The position numbers were made by a program, and so were the translations under genes. The notes below the pieces were generated by a model. That model was not told the origin of the DNA, did no database searches, and worked only from the letters and a program-made list of their open reading frames with translations. 64,000 nt of DNA, from contig NC_072894.1 in assembly GCF_027943255.1 (NCBI RefSeq), forward strand, positions 73,633,601 through 73,697,600, read 5' to 3'. This DNA is from Anastrepha obliqua (Eukaryota > Arthropoda > Insecta > Diptera > Tephritidae). This document shows, in pieces, positions 22,624 through 33,854 of this stretch (positions are counted from its first letter, which is position 1; every line of letters starts with the position of its first letter).

Positions 22624-23385
22624 ATGGGACGAAGTGCGGATTTACCACTAGAAATGCGTAAAATTGTAATTGAATTGTGCTTTGAAAACAAGTACCTACG
22701 CGAAATTGATACAAAGTAGGCTAAGTGTTATCGCTAATTAGGTTAATACTGGTAACTTGGAAGCTAATCACCACCAAGCCGGAAGGCGAAAAATATTGAC
22801 TCCACGTGAGGAACACAAAGTAGCATCAGTTGCGCAAAATCCCAAAATAATCTCAACGATACTATGCCGAAATATTCAAGTCTTTAGTCTTTGCTTAAAA
22901 GCGTAAGCCCACAACAAGTGCGTAATTGCCTGTAGAACGCTGGTTATTATAGCAGAGTGACACGCCGCAAGCCCTACATTTCGGATATTAATAGAGAGAC
23001 GAGATTGAAGTTCGCCAAACGCTATATAAATGAGCCAGATTCTTTTTGGGAAAACGTCACATTCAGTGATGAGTCGAAATTTAATGTTTTCGGATCAGAA
23101 GTCCCTCCAAACGTTGGAAAGAAGATACTTATTTTTTTATATTTATCTTATACCTACCGTTAATCAAGAAGGAGGAAATGCAATGGTTTGGGGGTGCATT
23201 AGCTGCATCTGGGGTAGGAAAAATAGTTTTTATTGATGATAAAATGGACAAACATCTGTATTTAAACATTTTGAAGAACAATTTGCATGATAGTGCCGAT
23301 AAACTTGGACTGGATGTTGAAGGGTTCTTGTTTCAATAAGACAATGACCCCAAAACGCTCATCTTATCTTGTGCAAGAGCGGCTT
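22624..23385 (+). pseudogene. Tc1-like transposase (Bari/S-type), degraded
   Basis: ATG at 22624 opens MGRSADLPLEMRKIVIELCF, the N-terminal helix-turn-helix of a Tc1-family transposase. It then decays through stops in the second DNA-binding region (QQVRNCL, YYSRVTRRKPYIS). A catalytic block with the first Asp follows (VTFSDESKFNVFGS at about 23060). After a local rearrangement come MVWGCISC, FIDDKMDKHLYLNILKNNLH and DNDPKT (second Asp; the usual following His is replaced). The third catalytic block is missing. Tc1 enzymes use a DD34E triad, so this copy is dead. Confidence 0.85.
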
Positions 23386-23662
23386 ATTTACCATTTTTAT
23401 TTGGTTTACCTATATGAAAACATTTTCTCGTACCGACATATTGTACATATGTATGTATGCCCATATGTACATTTTCTTTGGTAGGGGAAGGCCCGAAATA
23501 CAAAATTTTTTCGCCTCGCATAAACAATTGGTTCAATAGAAAAGGTGTATTGTGTCACTTTTGATAAATAAGTATGTATGTACCTATGTATGCGCGTATG
23601 TATGTATTATACATACATAAAATTCCATTGAATATCATTTCCGTGGAACTTTATACAATTTT
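23386..23662. other. Spacer with TATG microsatellite
   Basis: GTATGTATGTACCTATGTATG and similar units at about 23568-23625 lie between two transposase remnants; the 5' end of the following mariner is not recognisable. Confidence 0.55.
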
Positions 23663-24363
23663 TATATGTCTTGTGTGAAAAACGAAATTAAGTGCGCGGA
23701 TGCATTTCGAATGTTGACTGTGTCATACGGAGAAGCTAATTTGGACCAAAGCAACGTTTATCGGTGGTACAAAATGTTCTCAGAAGACCGAGAAGATGTG
23801 AACGACGAAAAGCGTGCCGTACGCCCGAACATTTCAACAACAGACGAAAAAATTGATGAAGTGAAGAAAATGGTATTGGCCAATCTTCATATCACCGTTA
23901 GAGAAGTTGCTGAACACCTAGACATATCGATTGGCTCGTGCCATTTGATTTTTTTCAATGATTTGGGCATGAGACGGGTCGCCGCAAAATTCGTACCAAA
24001 ACTGCTCTATTTCGCCCAAAAGCAGCACCGCGACGACCCAAATTTGCTCCAGAGGGTCATAACTGGTGACGAATCGTGGGTTTATGGTCATGACGTTGAA
24101 TCTGGCGCCCTGTGACTTTTTCTTGTTCCTGAAACTGAAGAGGCCCATGAAAAAACGACGCTACGCTACGATTGACGAGATAAAGACGGCGTCGAAGGAG
24201 GAGCTGAACACGATAAAAAAAATGATTTTTTGAAGTGCTTTGGCACAAGTGCATAATATCTCATGGGGATTACTTTGAAGGGGACAAAATATATATTAAT
24301 GAATAAATAAATAATTTTAAAATAAAAAACACAAAATTCGCGATACTTTTTGAACACACCTCG
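23663..24363 (+). pseudogene. Internally deleted mariner with 3' terminal repeat
   Basis: An uninterrupted frame of about 149 codons reads CVKNEIKCADAFRML, NVYRWYKMFSEDREDVND, VREVAEHLDISIGSCH and VITGDESWVYG (first catalytic Asp). It then jumps after HDVES directly to LAPCDFFLFLKLKRPMKKRR in another frame, the region just after the last catalytic Asp. The middle of the core is therefore deleted. The protein tail (TIDEIKTASKEELNTIKK, then CFGTSA) and the 3' terminal motif TTTTTGAACACACCTCG are present, the same terminal motif as the mariner ending at 4005. The 5' inverted repeat was not found. Non-functional DD34D family member. Confidence 0.85.
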
Positions 24364-25072
24364 CAAGTAGTTATTCAGCTAAGTATGTATGTACCTATAT
24401 ATTGTAATTATAATTACAATTTTATATATATATCTGAATATATGCGATTTTTTAAACGCAGTTTTGGATGCATTTTTTTTTGCGGCTTCTGAGGAATGCA
24501 TATACCACAATGTTGTGATCCGCAAAACAACTTAGTTTTTCAGGATGAACACCTGCACACATACATATGTACATATAATACATACGTATGTACCAGAGAC
24601 CGGCATCGAGTTGTTTCGCGCCGTCTCCTGCTTCATGCTTCAAATTTGCTACAACTAAACAAAATAGTCGCCAGGCTTTGCAGGCAGCTCCGAGACGCAA
24701 CATTCTATTTTTGAGTTTATGTAGTTGGCGTGATCGCCGATTTGTATTGTTGTGTATGCGTATTAGATATGTATGCATGCAAAGAACAACACGACATCAA
24801 GCAGCGTTTCAACGAGTGCATGCAAAGACAAACAATACTTGAAGGTCTCGAGTAGCTCGTGTCACAAAAGGTTTCGAGCCTTTATTTCTTCACCCAGTTG
24901 TTGTTGTTTCTGATAAGAGAAATCGTTTTTATATATGGCAATAAGGCTAAGTCCGAGTAAATGATCGAGCATACACAAAATCCATGATGGAAAGAATAAT
25001 GAGATGTCGCCTATCATGGTACCGTTACTTTGCTCTCAGCAAATTTGACAATGGGTGGCGTCGTAATATCAC
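24364..25072. other. No gene; one GC-richer patch at 24600-24720
   Basis: The patch contains GTTGTTTCGCGCCGTCTCCT and several overlapping short frames on both strands. No motif or splice pair convinced me. CATA-type microsatellites flank it. Confidence 0.4.
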
Positions 25073-26252
25073 CAGTATGGCCAGATTACAATTTTCGTAA
25101 CTTGATTTAGCATTTTTTTTGTTGTTATTTAGTGTCGGAGTTTTAGTTCTCTCTTTATGCCATTTTTCTAGCCTGTTCTAATTAAAATTTACATTTTTTA
25201 AAAATTAGTTCAATAATTCACTTAGTTTTATTTAGCTTTACTTTTTCTAACATCTGGTCGCATTGCCCGCGATCGCGGTAATTGTTTGTGTTGTTCTCCT
25301 CTCAGCAGTCAAATCTCTCTCGCTATTGCAGTGTTGCCTAGTTTTGGATATAAAAACGCACTGAAATGCCTATTTAAAGAAAATAAAATACCAAATTTTT
25401 ATTGAACTACTTAAAGAACTTTGTATGCGTGACAAATTGTCTTTAAATAGTGCGTTTTTTTTTAATTAGTAGTGTGTTTTGGTTAAGAGCAATTTAATTT
25501 ATGAGTTTTTTGTTAAAAGAAACTCTTTTGTTAAGAGAACGACTTTTTGCTACATTCGGGGTTATGTAATGAGATAAGGTACTGTTTTTGTAAAAATGTC
25601 GTTATGGTTTCTTAAGTAATTTCTGGTATTTTGTTACTTATTTTTACTATGAATACATCCCTTCATGCCCTGTGTCCCGATTGAGGACCGGAAGAAACGA
25701 TTACACCTATACGGTTTTAATTCGCATTTAGTATCTAAATCCAAACGCTTTTTTAAAATGTGTAAAGAGGTTTTAAATGTTAAGAAGAGTAGAGAGAAGA
25801 ACATTTAATATCCTGCATAACTTTAAAGTGAGAAAAAAATTAAAATTGCTTTTTCAAAATATCAAATTTTATAAGAATCAACAAGTTTTCATTAACACTA
25901 AAATCTTTTCAGAGTGACCTTTTTTAACATTCTTTTGTTTAATAATACAGTTTTTTTAACTTACAGTTTCGGTAGATTTAAATTAAAAAAATAAACAAAA
26001 CCACAAACTTATTATAAATATTTTCGCATTTTGGGTATAAACAAGGTCTAAATTTATTGCGAAGAGCAAATGGTTGGCAACATTGCATAATTCAGCGAAT
26101 GCGACGTCACGCACGCTTTGATGGCACAAAATCTAGGTATCCGTTGCAGCTCTCTGAGTATGCACCTATATGTGCTGTAGGCTTCATGAATGGAAAGAGA
26201 TAATCTTTAGAAATAATTTTTGCTACTTTTTTTGGATAATCTGGTCACGCTG
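25073..26252. mobile_element. Candidate hAT-like element(s), possibly nested
   Basis: An outer inverted pair, CAGTATGGCCAGATTA (25073) against the complement of TAATCTGGTCACGCTG (26237-26252), matches at 13 of 16 positions. An inner pair, CAGTGTTGCC (25329) against the complement of GGCAACATTG (26076-26085), matches at 9 of 10. CAGYGTTGCC-type ends are common in hAT elements. No 8-bp target duplication is visible for either pair and there is no transposase inside. A hAT C-terminus lies just downstream at 26985. Confidence 0.35.
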
Positions 26253-26984
26253 TAGTGCTCTACTGTATGCATGAGTTATTTTTTACATTAATACGCTGTC
26301 CAATAATAATAATCGGAAAATAATTAATTGGTGTTATAGGTCGAACATGTAGGCGACCCTATTTTCGATGTAATACTTTTTCTTGTTTTGTTTCGTATTC
26401 ATTTTATTTTATTTTTTCTCCTTTCGGGTGTTAATTTGAATCATTTTCCCCAAACTTCACCAGAATATTTATATTTCATGCATTAATTAATTGAGTCAAT
26501 ATATTTTAAGTTAAAAAATCTCATGTGTGAACATTTAACCATCCACTATTTCTTGATGAAAACTATGTGTATATTTTGCTACATGTACGAATAAAATAAT
26601 TTTTTTATTTAATGTTTCACATAAGTTTAGTTAGAACTTCAGTAACTAAAAACTATCCGTTGTACCGCTGAAAAGCCCATTTTAGAAGACAGTCACAATA
26701 AATATAAAGAAACGGCACCGATCTTGTAAAGGAATAAAAATTTCAAAAAACACCAAATCTTGAAAAAAGAACGTAAAAAACACTAAATTTAAAAAAGAAA
26801 ATTAAAATAAAAAATAAATTTATAACGATTCTGTAAACCAAGTATGCCTTTATACACTTTAAATGTACAAATTATGTAAATAGATCACAAATTATTTCCG
26901 AAATCTATCTCCTCATCATTTTCAACTTCATTTTTCTTAACTTCAAGCCATATTTTGAATTTCGGTAAACATGTTTACTATCGA

Positions 26985-27290
26985 TATGACGATTCACAGC
27001 ATCTGGTAAATTGTAATTTTCCCAACAACAATTTTCTCTTTTGAATCCGTTTTTATATGGAGCAATGCATTTACTTCAAGAAGGAACAAACAGTTACGAA
27101 TTTGGCTTTTAAAAATATTCATTGCGCTGAAAACTCGCGCAACTTCTGCATTTGAGTCTGATAATGATAAGAGGCGAATTACCAAATTTGCCACCTTTTC
27201 AAATGGATTCAGACCAGCTAAGTCTTTATACATCTTAACTTGTAGCCATTTCAGTGAATTTAAATTTTTAGATTCTGCCACAGCATTAAA
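26985..27290 (-). pseudogene. hAT transposase C-terminal dimerisation region
   Basis: Minus-strand frame with NLVIRLLSLSDSNAEVARVF, then SAMNIFKSQIRNCLFLLEVN and ALLHIKT. This is the conserved C-terminal hATC dimerisation block (SNAxVERxFSxMNxIKSxxRN) of hAT transposases. About 95 codons are open; the N-terminal BED finger and catalytic core are not detectable upstream. It could be a decayed autonomous partner of the hAT-like ends at 25073-26252. Confidence 0.75.
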
Positions 27291-27818
27291 TATTTCAAAC
27301 TATCTCATGTTTTTAACTATCAGAAATGTATTTAAATTGCATTTGAGTTCAGAAAAGAAGCACTAAAGTATTAGGTTCTAAATCATTTTTTGGCGCTTCA
27401 ATTTTCAGTATAAGTTGGCAAATATAATAAAAAGCGTTGAGCTTATTTTAGGCAAGCGCAGTGTTATTGCAGAGTGCCTAAAAATATGCAATATTTCAGT
27501 TTTGTTTTGTTTTGTTCGAATTCCACCAGTAAAAATCTTATTAGTTTGAATTTCGCGGCAATTGTTAAGAAATCAAAAATTATTTCAGATTTAGATTTAA
27601 TTAATTAGCTGAAATTACTGTGACTAGCACAATAAAGCATTTTTTTAAATTGTGCTATCATTACTAATAGTGGGCCAATTGGCTTTGTTTATGTATCAGT
27701 TTGTATGCCAGGTAGACGCTTTTCAGAAATTTATGCATCCATTGAAATATTAGTATAAAAATTAGTATGAAAATTAAAATTTTTTAGGTTTAATCAATGT
27801 ATATGTATTTTATATGTA
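27291..27818. other. No gene seen
   Basis: AT-rich DNA between the hAT remnant and the Tc1 element. Confidence 0.5.
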
Positions 27819-29411
27819 CACTTGCCAGAAAAAGTATACGTACACAAAGAAATGAAAGCAAAATATTAAGAAAATTATTGTAAAAAAACTAAAACATTTT
27901 AAACTTTTATGAGAAATATTTAGTCAGTAATTTTAGTCCAATTTCTATACGTATTTTCCTAAGTACATCTTTAAAAATTAAATTTTACAAAACAAAAACA
28001 AAAATTTTTACTTCCACGAAGCAGAAAAAGTTTCCGTCAGGGATTCCCCGCAGTATGCAGTAGCATATTTATCCCCAATAACGGTTTTATTTTAGTTTGT
28101 AATTGATTTTGCTGTGACTACATTACTTTGGAGCTATTTTGCAGTTGTTGTGTACAATAAATAGCGATGGCCTTCAAAACTAAGGAAATTAGTGGAGACG
28201 CGAGAAAAATGATTCTGAAACTTAGAAATGAAGGCAAATCTTTCCGTGAAATCGGACAAATCATAGGAAGAACTCACTCTTCTGTGTAGTATGTCGTGCA
28301 AACATACAATACAACTGATTCAATTGTATCCAAGCCACGCTCTGGTCGGCCTAGCAAGCTGACCGTACGTGAATTGCAATCAGTGAAAAATAATCCTCGA
28401 ATTGCGGCTTCTCAAGTATGTAAAAACATTTCAAATTCCGTTAGCAAGCATGTGCATGGTGATATTGTGCCTAAAATAGTTAAAAAAGATGGGTATCGCG
28501 GACGTAGAAGCCGTACATATCCGAAATCAACAGAAAAAAACGCATTGATTTTGCAAACGAATATGTTAACAAGCCTCCAGAATTTTGGGAACTTGTTCTA
28601 TTTTCGGATGAAAGCAAATATTGAATATTTGGTATTAAAGGAAGAAATCTAGTGTGGCATAAGAGCGGTACCGCACTCGAAAAAAAAATCTTGTACCAAC
28701 GCTGAAACATGACGGGGAAGGTGTGATGGTCTGGGGCTCTATGGTGGCGCAAGGAGTTGGCAAACTTGTTTTTATTGAGTCAATAATGTATCATTTTTTT
28801 TTTAATATTTTAAAGACTAGTATGATGCAAAGCGTTCAACAGTTGGAGCTTGGTGATGATTTCTGGTTTTAGCATGATTTTGATCCCAAGCATTCGGCAT
28901 ATAATGTTAAGCTCTGGTTGCTGTACAACACAAATCACCGCCCAATCCCCGGACCTCAATTCTATTGAGCATTTGTGGGATTTACTGGAGCGCAGGGTCC
29001 ATCAGCACAGCATCACCTCCAAGGAAATACTTAAAAATGTAATAATTAATGAATGGAGCAAAATTACCAAAGAGGATACTTCTAAATTGGTCCATTCCGT
29101 GTCACATCGACTTGCGGAGGACCTCAAGCGGAAAGGTTATCCCACAAGTTATTAACACCTTTTTTTTGCTTGTTAAATATGAACACTTTAATCTTATATT
29201 GCAATGTACGAATACTTTTCCTGCTTCGTTGAAGTGAAGTTTTTTGTTTTTGTTTTGGGAAATTTAATTTTTAAAGATGTATTTAGGAAAAAATGTATAC
29301 AAATTGTAAAAAAAATTCTGACTAAACATTTCTCATAAAAGTTTTAGTTTTTTTTACAATGAATTTTTTATGTACGTATTTCTTGTGTACGTATACTTTT
29401 TCTGGCAAGTG
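27819..29411 (+). mobile_element. Near full-length Tc1-family transposon with long IR/DR ends
   Basis: The ends are long inverted repeats of roughly 220 bp. The outer motif CACTTGCCAGAAAAAGTATA (27819) is mirrored at the right end (29411). An inner, related copy of the AGAAAAAGTWTMCGT motif lies at 28021-28040 on the left and, inverted, at 29207-29225 on the right. This outer-plus-inner arrangement is the IR/DR organisation of Tc1 elements such as Minos and Sleeping Beauty-type transposons, where both motifs bind transposase. TA precedes the left end; the right flank has TG, consistent with a mutated duplication. Total length 1593 bp; it holds one transposase pseudogene. Confidence 0.9.
28167..29155 (+). 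pseudogene. Tc1-family transposase (DD34E), disabled
   Basis: ATG at 28167 (MAFKTKEISGDARKMILKLR, first helix-turn-helix), followed by SFREIGQIIGRTHSSV, then an in-frame TAG at about 28288. The frame continues with SKPRSGRPSKLT (GRPR-like hook between the DNA-binding subdomains). The catalytic blocks are visible across frames: ELVLFSDESKY (first Asp), FWF, a stop, HDFDPKHSA (second Asp, near 28870) and SPDLNSIEHLWDLLERRV (Glu, near 28960). The terminal SHRLAEDLKRKGYPTSY stops at 29155. About 330 codons, close to the family's usual 340. At least two stops and several frameshifts make it inactive. Confidence 0.85.
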
Positions 29412-29832
29412 TGTGTATGTACACATAGCTATGGGCATAGAAATAGCGCACTCTTAGTATCCTCTATACGAATTGTTATTTCTTAGAATATTAATGTTTA
29501 TTCGTACATATGTTTGTATTTCTATACCGATGTTATGCTGAGAGTAGTGATCTCTAATATCGGGCAATGTGCCCTGCCAACTTTTTTAATGCTTCCTTTT
29601 GCCATGTTACACTCAAATCGCTCAAAGCGCAATAATATTTTAATCATTAGTTAAGCTAATTAAAGTTAATTCTCTCGGTAAATTCTTGTTTGTTGTAATT
29701 GCAAATATAATTTTTTTCCTTTAAAAGGAGGACCTCACTGCTTACTTGAAAAGAAAAACATAATTTGTGACCTTTACGAAAGGGGTACAAACAAACAAAA
29801 TTTGCAAAAATATCGAATTATTCACGTAAAAT
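29412..29832. other. No gene seen
   Basis: AT-rich spacer between two Tc1-type copies. Confidence 0.5.
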
Positions 29833-30340
29833 GGAATATGATACTTTTTACAGACTAAACTAAAATTAATATGATTGGTCCTGATGCTAAGACTTTAGTT
29901 CATCGTGAAAAAAACCAAGAGTTCAATCCCCGGTACACAACAAAACCATAAAGCACGGTGTGGGTAACTTGAATGTTTGGGTATCATTTTCTTTTAATAG
30001 AGTTCTACCAATAGTGGAAATAAATGGCATTAGGGATAAGTTTGCTTATCTTGATATTCCCAAAAATACGATGGAGCCATATTCCTTTGAGTCCATGCCA
30101 CTAAGCTGGTTATTCCTGCATGACAACAATAGGTTTGTGCAGCAAAAGTGGTGTAAAATTAGATTTTCAAAGAAAAAATGACAGTTCCGGAATGGCCAAC
30201 ACAAAGCGTCGACCATAACCCTTTTGAAAATCTGCGGAAGGATATTAAGGTGAAGGTGAGCAAAAAAAAGTTTAAAAATGCCAATGAACTATGGCAAGCA
30301 ATACAATCTATTCCTCTGGAGAGATGCAAACGTTAATAGA
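29833..30340 (+). pseudogene. Second Tc1-like transposase fragment (different subfamily)
   Basis: Frame pieces in order: VKWNMILFTD, stop, TKINMIGPDAKTLVHR (first catalytic Asp in FTDETKI, with the Glu codon now TAA). Then GNLNVWVSFSFNRVLPIVEI, PYSFESMPLSWLFLHDNN (second Asp region, HDND to HDNN), WPTQSVDHNPFENLRKDIKV (the SPDLNPIENLW block with the catalytic Glu) and IQSIPLERCKR. N-terminal DNA-binding domains and ends are missing. Sequence differs from the adjacent 27819-29411 element, so it is a separate insertion. Confidence 0.8.
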
Positions 30341-30415
30341 AAATTTATTTCACATGTGTTAAGCAGTTTTAAAAAATAATGGATAATGAATAATACTAAT
30401 CAGTTTAGTATTTAA

Positions 30416-31068
30416 GGAGAACACCACTGTGAACGCGTGAAAATTAAGTGATTTTCATGAATTTTTTTTTATGTAGGAATGATTATTTGAGGATCGGACA
30501 AATTATAATTTATTTAATTAACATATAATATATTCAACTATAATGACACAAATTTGAATTAAAAAAAATTAAAAATTAGAATTGTTATTAATATTAAAGC
30601 AAAACTTCATAAAAAACTGATGAACCCTGGTGGCCACGATACAGCGGCGAAAAATCATCTGAAAGCAAAAAACCAAAAAAAAAATCTTAATCTATACATA
30701 AATGGCTATCGTCGTACGTTGCTGTTTTCGAAAGGCTTGAAAAAATATTAATTTTTGGAATTTTTAAAAACGGCTATGTATGATTGTAACCAATACATGT
30801 ACAAAAATTAAAAAAAAAAATTAAAATCGGTTCATAAGTCTTCGAGAAATCGAGGCCACCGTGTTCAGAAAAGTCGTTTTGAGAAAAACGCGTTTAAAGT
30901 TTTTATTGGCCGTTGTAACTCACTACCTCCACGTATTGGGTATAATTTCGACAATTTTCAAGATTTTAAGTTAAAATTTCTTTTACATATTTTTGAATAT
31001 ATCTACTTTAAGAAAATGCAAAACACAAAAAATCGATTTTTTTTGAAAAATCACAGAGGTGTTCTTTG
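30416..31068. mobile_element. TTAA-flanked non-autonomous element A (piggyBac-like ends)
   Basis: TTAA at 30412-30415 is followed by GGAGAACACCACTGTGA; the right end has TCACAGAGGTGTTCT at about 31051-31065, its inverted partner with one mismatch, but the right TTAA has been lost. The interior contains CGAGAAATCGAGGCC and AAAAATCGATTTTTTTTGAA motifs also seen in the elements at 33855 and 49922. No open frame. The TTAA target is typical of piggyBac elements. Confidence 0.6.
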
Positions 31069-31099
31069 GAGAAAAAGAAGTCCATTATTTTTACGCAAA

Positions 31100-31330
31100 C
31101 GGTTTAAAACTGGTCAACTTCGATTATTTCTGTGATTTATCGACATTTTCTTTGACATCCAGAATGGCTGAACGGAATGGACGAAACCAAATTGCACGTA
31201 ATTAGCAGTTACACCATAAGCACTATTCACAATTTCAGCAGCCTGGCTTGTATTTTCGTCTTTATCAAAGAAAAACTGTAAAATGTATCTAATTTTTACA
31301 TTTGTTGACTTCCATTGTTAACACCCTCTC
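31100..31330 (-). pseudogene. mariner transposase N-terminal fragment
   Basis: Minus-strand reading, with frame changes, gives FFDKDENTSQAAEIVNSAYG, VTANYVQFGFVHSV and ENVDKS. This matches the N-terminal helix-turn-helix block of mariner transposases (KAAEIVNxVYGxxxVTANYVQFWFRRF). It is a different subfamily from the mariners at 3551 and 23663. No ends or catalytic core were found. Confidence 0.65.
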
Positions 31331-31739
31331 TCTCATAACAGAATGGAACGAACAAAAAGAGCAAAATAATTTTTTTAGTGTGAAGTGTCACCTTGACAAC
31401 AAGCATAAACTTTAAATTGTTTGATCGAAACATTACGAGATTTTTTATTGGGGGAAGTGCGCTATTTTCTTATGCATAGCTGTATGTATATATATATGTA
31501 TCTAGGTATATTATTGGAAAAAGTCATCCAATGCAAAATGGTTTAATCAAAATGAACTAAATTAATCAGTAATCACATTATTTATCTTTAAAATTAGCTT
31601 ATTTATGCTAACAAAATTTCATTTGTATATACATACATACGTGTATAGGTATGTATGATATGCGTGTATGTAGTGAAAACAAGGCTTGCCGTTCTGCTAT
31701 ATATTCTAATTTTAGGAGTTGCAATTTATATGTACTTAC

Positions 31740-31787
31740 CTTATTTCATCGATGGCAAAAGACAAGTACCACAACGCAAACATTTTT
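31740..31787 (-). CDS. Start-codon exon of the split gene (44 coding nt)
   Basis: On the minus strand a T-rich acceptor (TATATTTTTGCAG) ends at 31788. The exon then has four untranslated A residues, ATG at 31783 and 14 codons (MFALWYLSFAIDEI) plus AG, and ends at a consensus donor GTAAGTACA. The AG remainder completes an Arg codon with the first base of the exon at 9379, giving IRKHFGWFFGN across the join. Only 4 nt precede the ATG here, so an upstream non-coding exon is required; a candidate lies at 44269-44349. The match of start codon, phase and both splice sites is the evidence. I cannot name the protein. Confidence 0.6.
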
Positions 31788-32526
31788 CTGCAAAAATATA
31801 AAAGGTTAAAGCGTAAATTTATATTTAACAAAAATCAGTTGAATATTAATAATTTATTTTTATTGACATTGCAAATAACTACAACAGTAAATAATATTTC
31901 TAAAACACGGTGTATGAGCTTACGTTGAAAAGATCACAAAAATCAAATTTGTTTTGTTTCCCGGAAAAATTTGGCTTCACTTTAAAATATAGATTTTATG
32001 TAGTAACGCTACATACTCAGTTTTTAGCTCCTATCAATTAAATTTTTTAAACGACTTTAAAGTATATATCAAAGGCGAAAACATAAACATAGGCATCCAT
32101 TGCGTATACTTGATTTCATAGGGAAAAGATCAACTATTTTTTTATTACATGTTTTTAAAAAACAGTAAGAAATACAAAGTTGAGGTATGTACATAAGCGT
32201 ATGTGACATACGTTTTTTCAAATTTCAAATTCAAGGATATTTAAGGATACATTTTTTAAAGAATTTGTATTATATATGTTCTGGCGAAATGTACACAGAG
32301 TTTGTTTTAATAGATGGATATACCCTACTTCGTTTCAATTTCATAGAGTGAATACAAGTATTTAAAATCATTTTTGGAAAATTTAGTCATGTCAAACTTT
32401 AAAGCACTTAAAACTAAATTGATGAAAACAAGAAAAACTGAGTACGCGGCATCGATCATCATAGCATCGCAGTTCGGTGTGAACCATTGCTTCCGTTACA
32501 AGTCACATTCACGTCACTCGGCCATT
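31788..32526. other. Intronic AT-rich DNA (putative intron 1)
   Basis: No repeat or gene signature beyond the acceptor polypyrimidine tract next to 31788. Confidence 0.45.
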
Positions 32527-33150
32527 AGCTTTTAGTTTGATAACAGATATGGCCATAGCTTTAAAGTCGCCTTCAATGTCATATCTCCATCGCTTTCTCG
32601 GCCGGCCTCTTCTTCTGTCGCCTGTGGACTTGTTTCGAAGATATTTTCCATAGCTCTATCGTTGCTCATTCGTAAAATGTGATCGTACCATCGAATCTTT
32701 TGAGCTTTGATACACCTGATTACATTTGCACCCCTAATAAGTGTGTCTAACACTTCGTTGTACCGAATGTAGCGTTCCATACATTTTTTTAGAATCTTTC
32801 TTTCAAAATAATTTAATTGATAGGTTTCATAAGGTTTCAGCACCTAGACTTCGCACCCGTATGAGAGTGCATGTCTTATGACAGTTTTGTATATTCGTAG
32901 TTTCTTCGCTCAGCACAAATCCACGGTACCTAAATTCATTGACTATTTCAAAACGATAGTTGCCGATTTGTAAGTTATGTGTTGCGTTGCGTGCTGCACC
33001 TTCCATATATTTGGTTTCCGGCATTTCTTTGTAAAATTTATAGTTTTACGTTTATATAAAATTTCTCCTGGGTAAAGTTGGCGCTCGATGTTAAAATACA
33101 GTAGAAACTCGTTTCTTGCACGCACTAATGAAAACAGAGCTCGATCCAAG
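32527..33150 (-). pseudogene. Non-LTR retrotransposon remnant, reverse transcriptase C-terminal part
   Basis: Minus-strand frames read MEGAARNATHNLQIGNYRFE, IVNEFRYRGFVLSEETTN, then NYFERKILKKCMERYIRYNE and IRWYDHILRMSNDRAMENIF. These correspond to the post-palm segment (FRYLGSVL, FERKIL, IRWLGHVxRM) also present in the element at 162-1215, though the two copies are diverged. The frame shifts near 32830-32850. Confidence 0.75.
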
Positions 33151-33850
33151 GCTCGATATTGTTGGTTGTGAACTGATATACTTTAAAAATTCCTCGAATT
33201 TTAAGATGCTAAAGCATTCAAAATCTAACGAAGATCAACAGATTCCTGTGAATAATTGTGAGCATACCATTGTTGCACTGCAGACATAAAATGCCTGAAA
33301 TAGCAGAACGGAGAAGCAGCGGAATTCTTTTTGAAATTGAGAGGTGCTGCTTTATTTCACTTTAAATACAGAAATCCTTAACGAAATAAAAACCATACTT
33401 GTAATCTGTAATATATGATAGAGAAGAAGCGATATTTCGTCGAACCATAGGAGATTTCAGCCTTAAAACCAAAAATGCTGATACTGGGCTAAAAGTAATC
33501 AACCTTCTCTTCGTATGGTTTATTGTCAAACTAAGATATATTATCAAGCTATATCTACAGTATAAGGAATATTTATAAATTATATACACTACGAAAACTT
33601 CTACCCAGTTCAGTATCTTCTTTAAAGCAGAGACAAAGAAAAGGCAAAAATGGAAGACACATCAAAAATTATGCTTGGAATTGTGTTACTCTGACAAAAT
33701 TATGTTCCAAAATTTGTAGCAGGTTAAACCAGCCATCTAAAATCCATTCATCTAACACCCTTTCCCTTTGGCCAGTACCTTCAAAACTGCATGTTTCCTG
33801 GGCCTACCGTTAAAGGAGTTTGACGACGATGACCCATAAGTTTACTGCGA
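33151..33850. other. No gene seen
   Basis: AT-rich DNA with no supported feature up to the TTAA preceding element B. Confidence 0.5.
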
Positions 33851-33854
33851 TTAA

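Larger units (their letters stand above)
9380..31739 (-). other. 22.4-kb intron of the split gene, filled with transposons
   Basis: The inferred intron runs from the GTAAGTACA donor after 31740 to the TTTTTGTAG acceptor before 9379 (minus strand). Both sites match consensus and the codon phase agrees. It contains most of the mobile elements listed between these positions and no other host exon that I could identify. The join is inferred from phase and splice motifs; no transcript was available. Confidence 0.55.

Noticed and set aside
24452..24842. Overlapping frames on both strands (108 and 84 codons)
   Set aside because: Neither has a recognisable domain; they read through CATATG microsatellite and the strand cannot be chosen.
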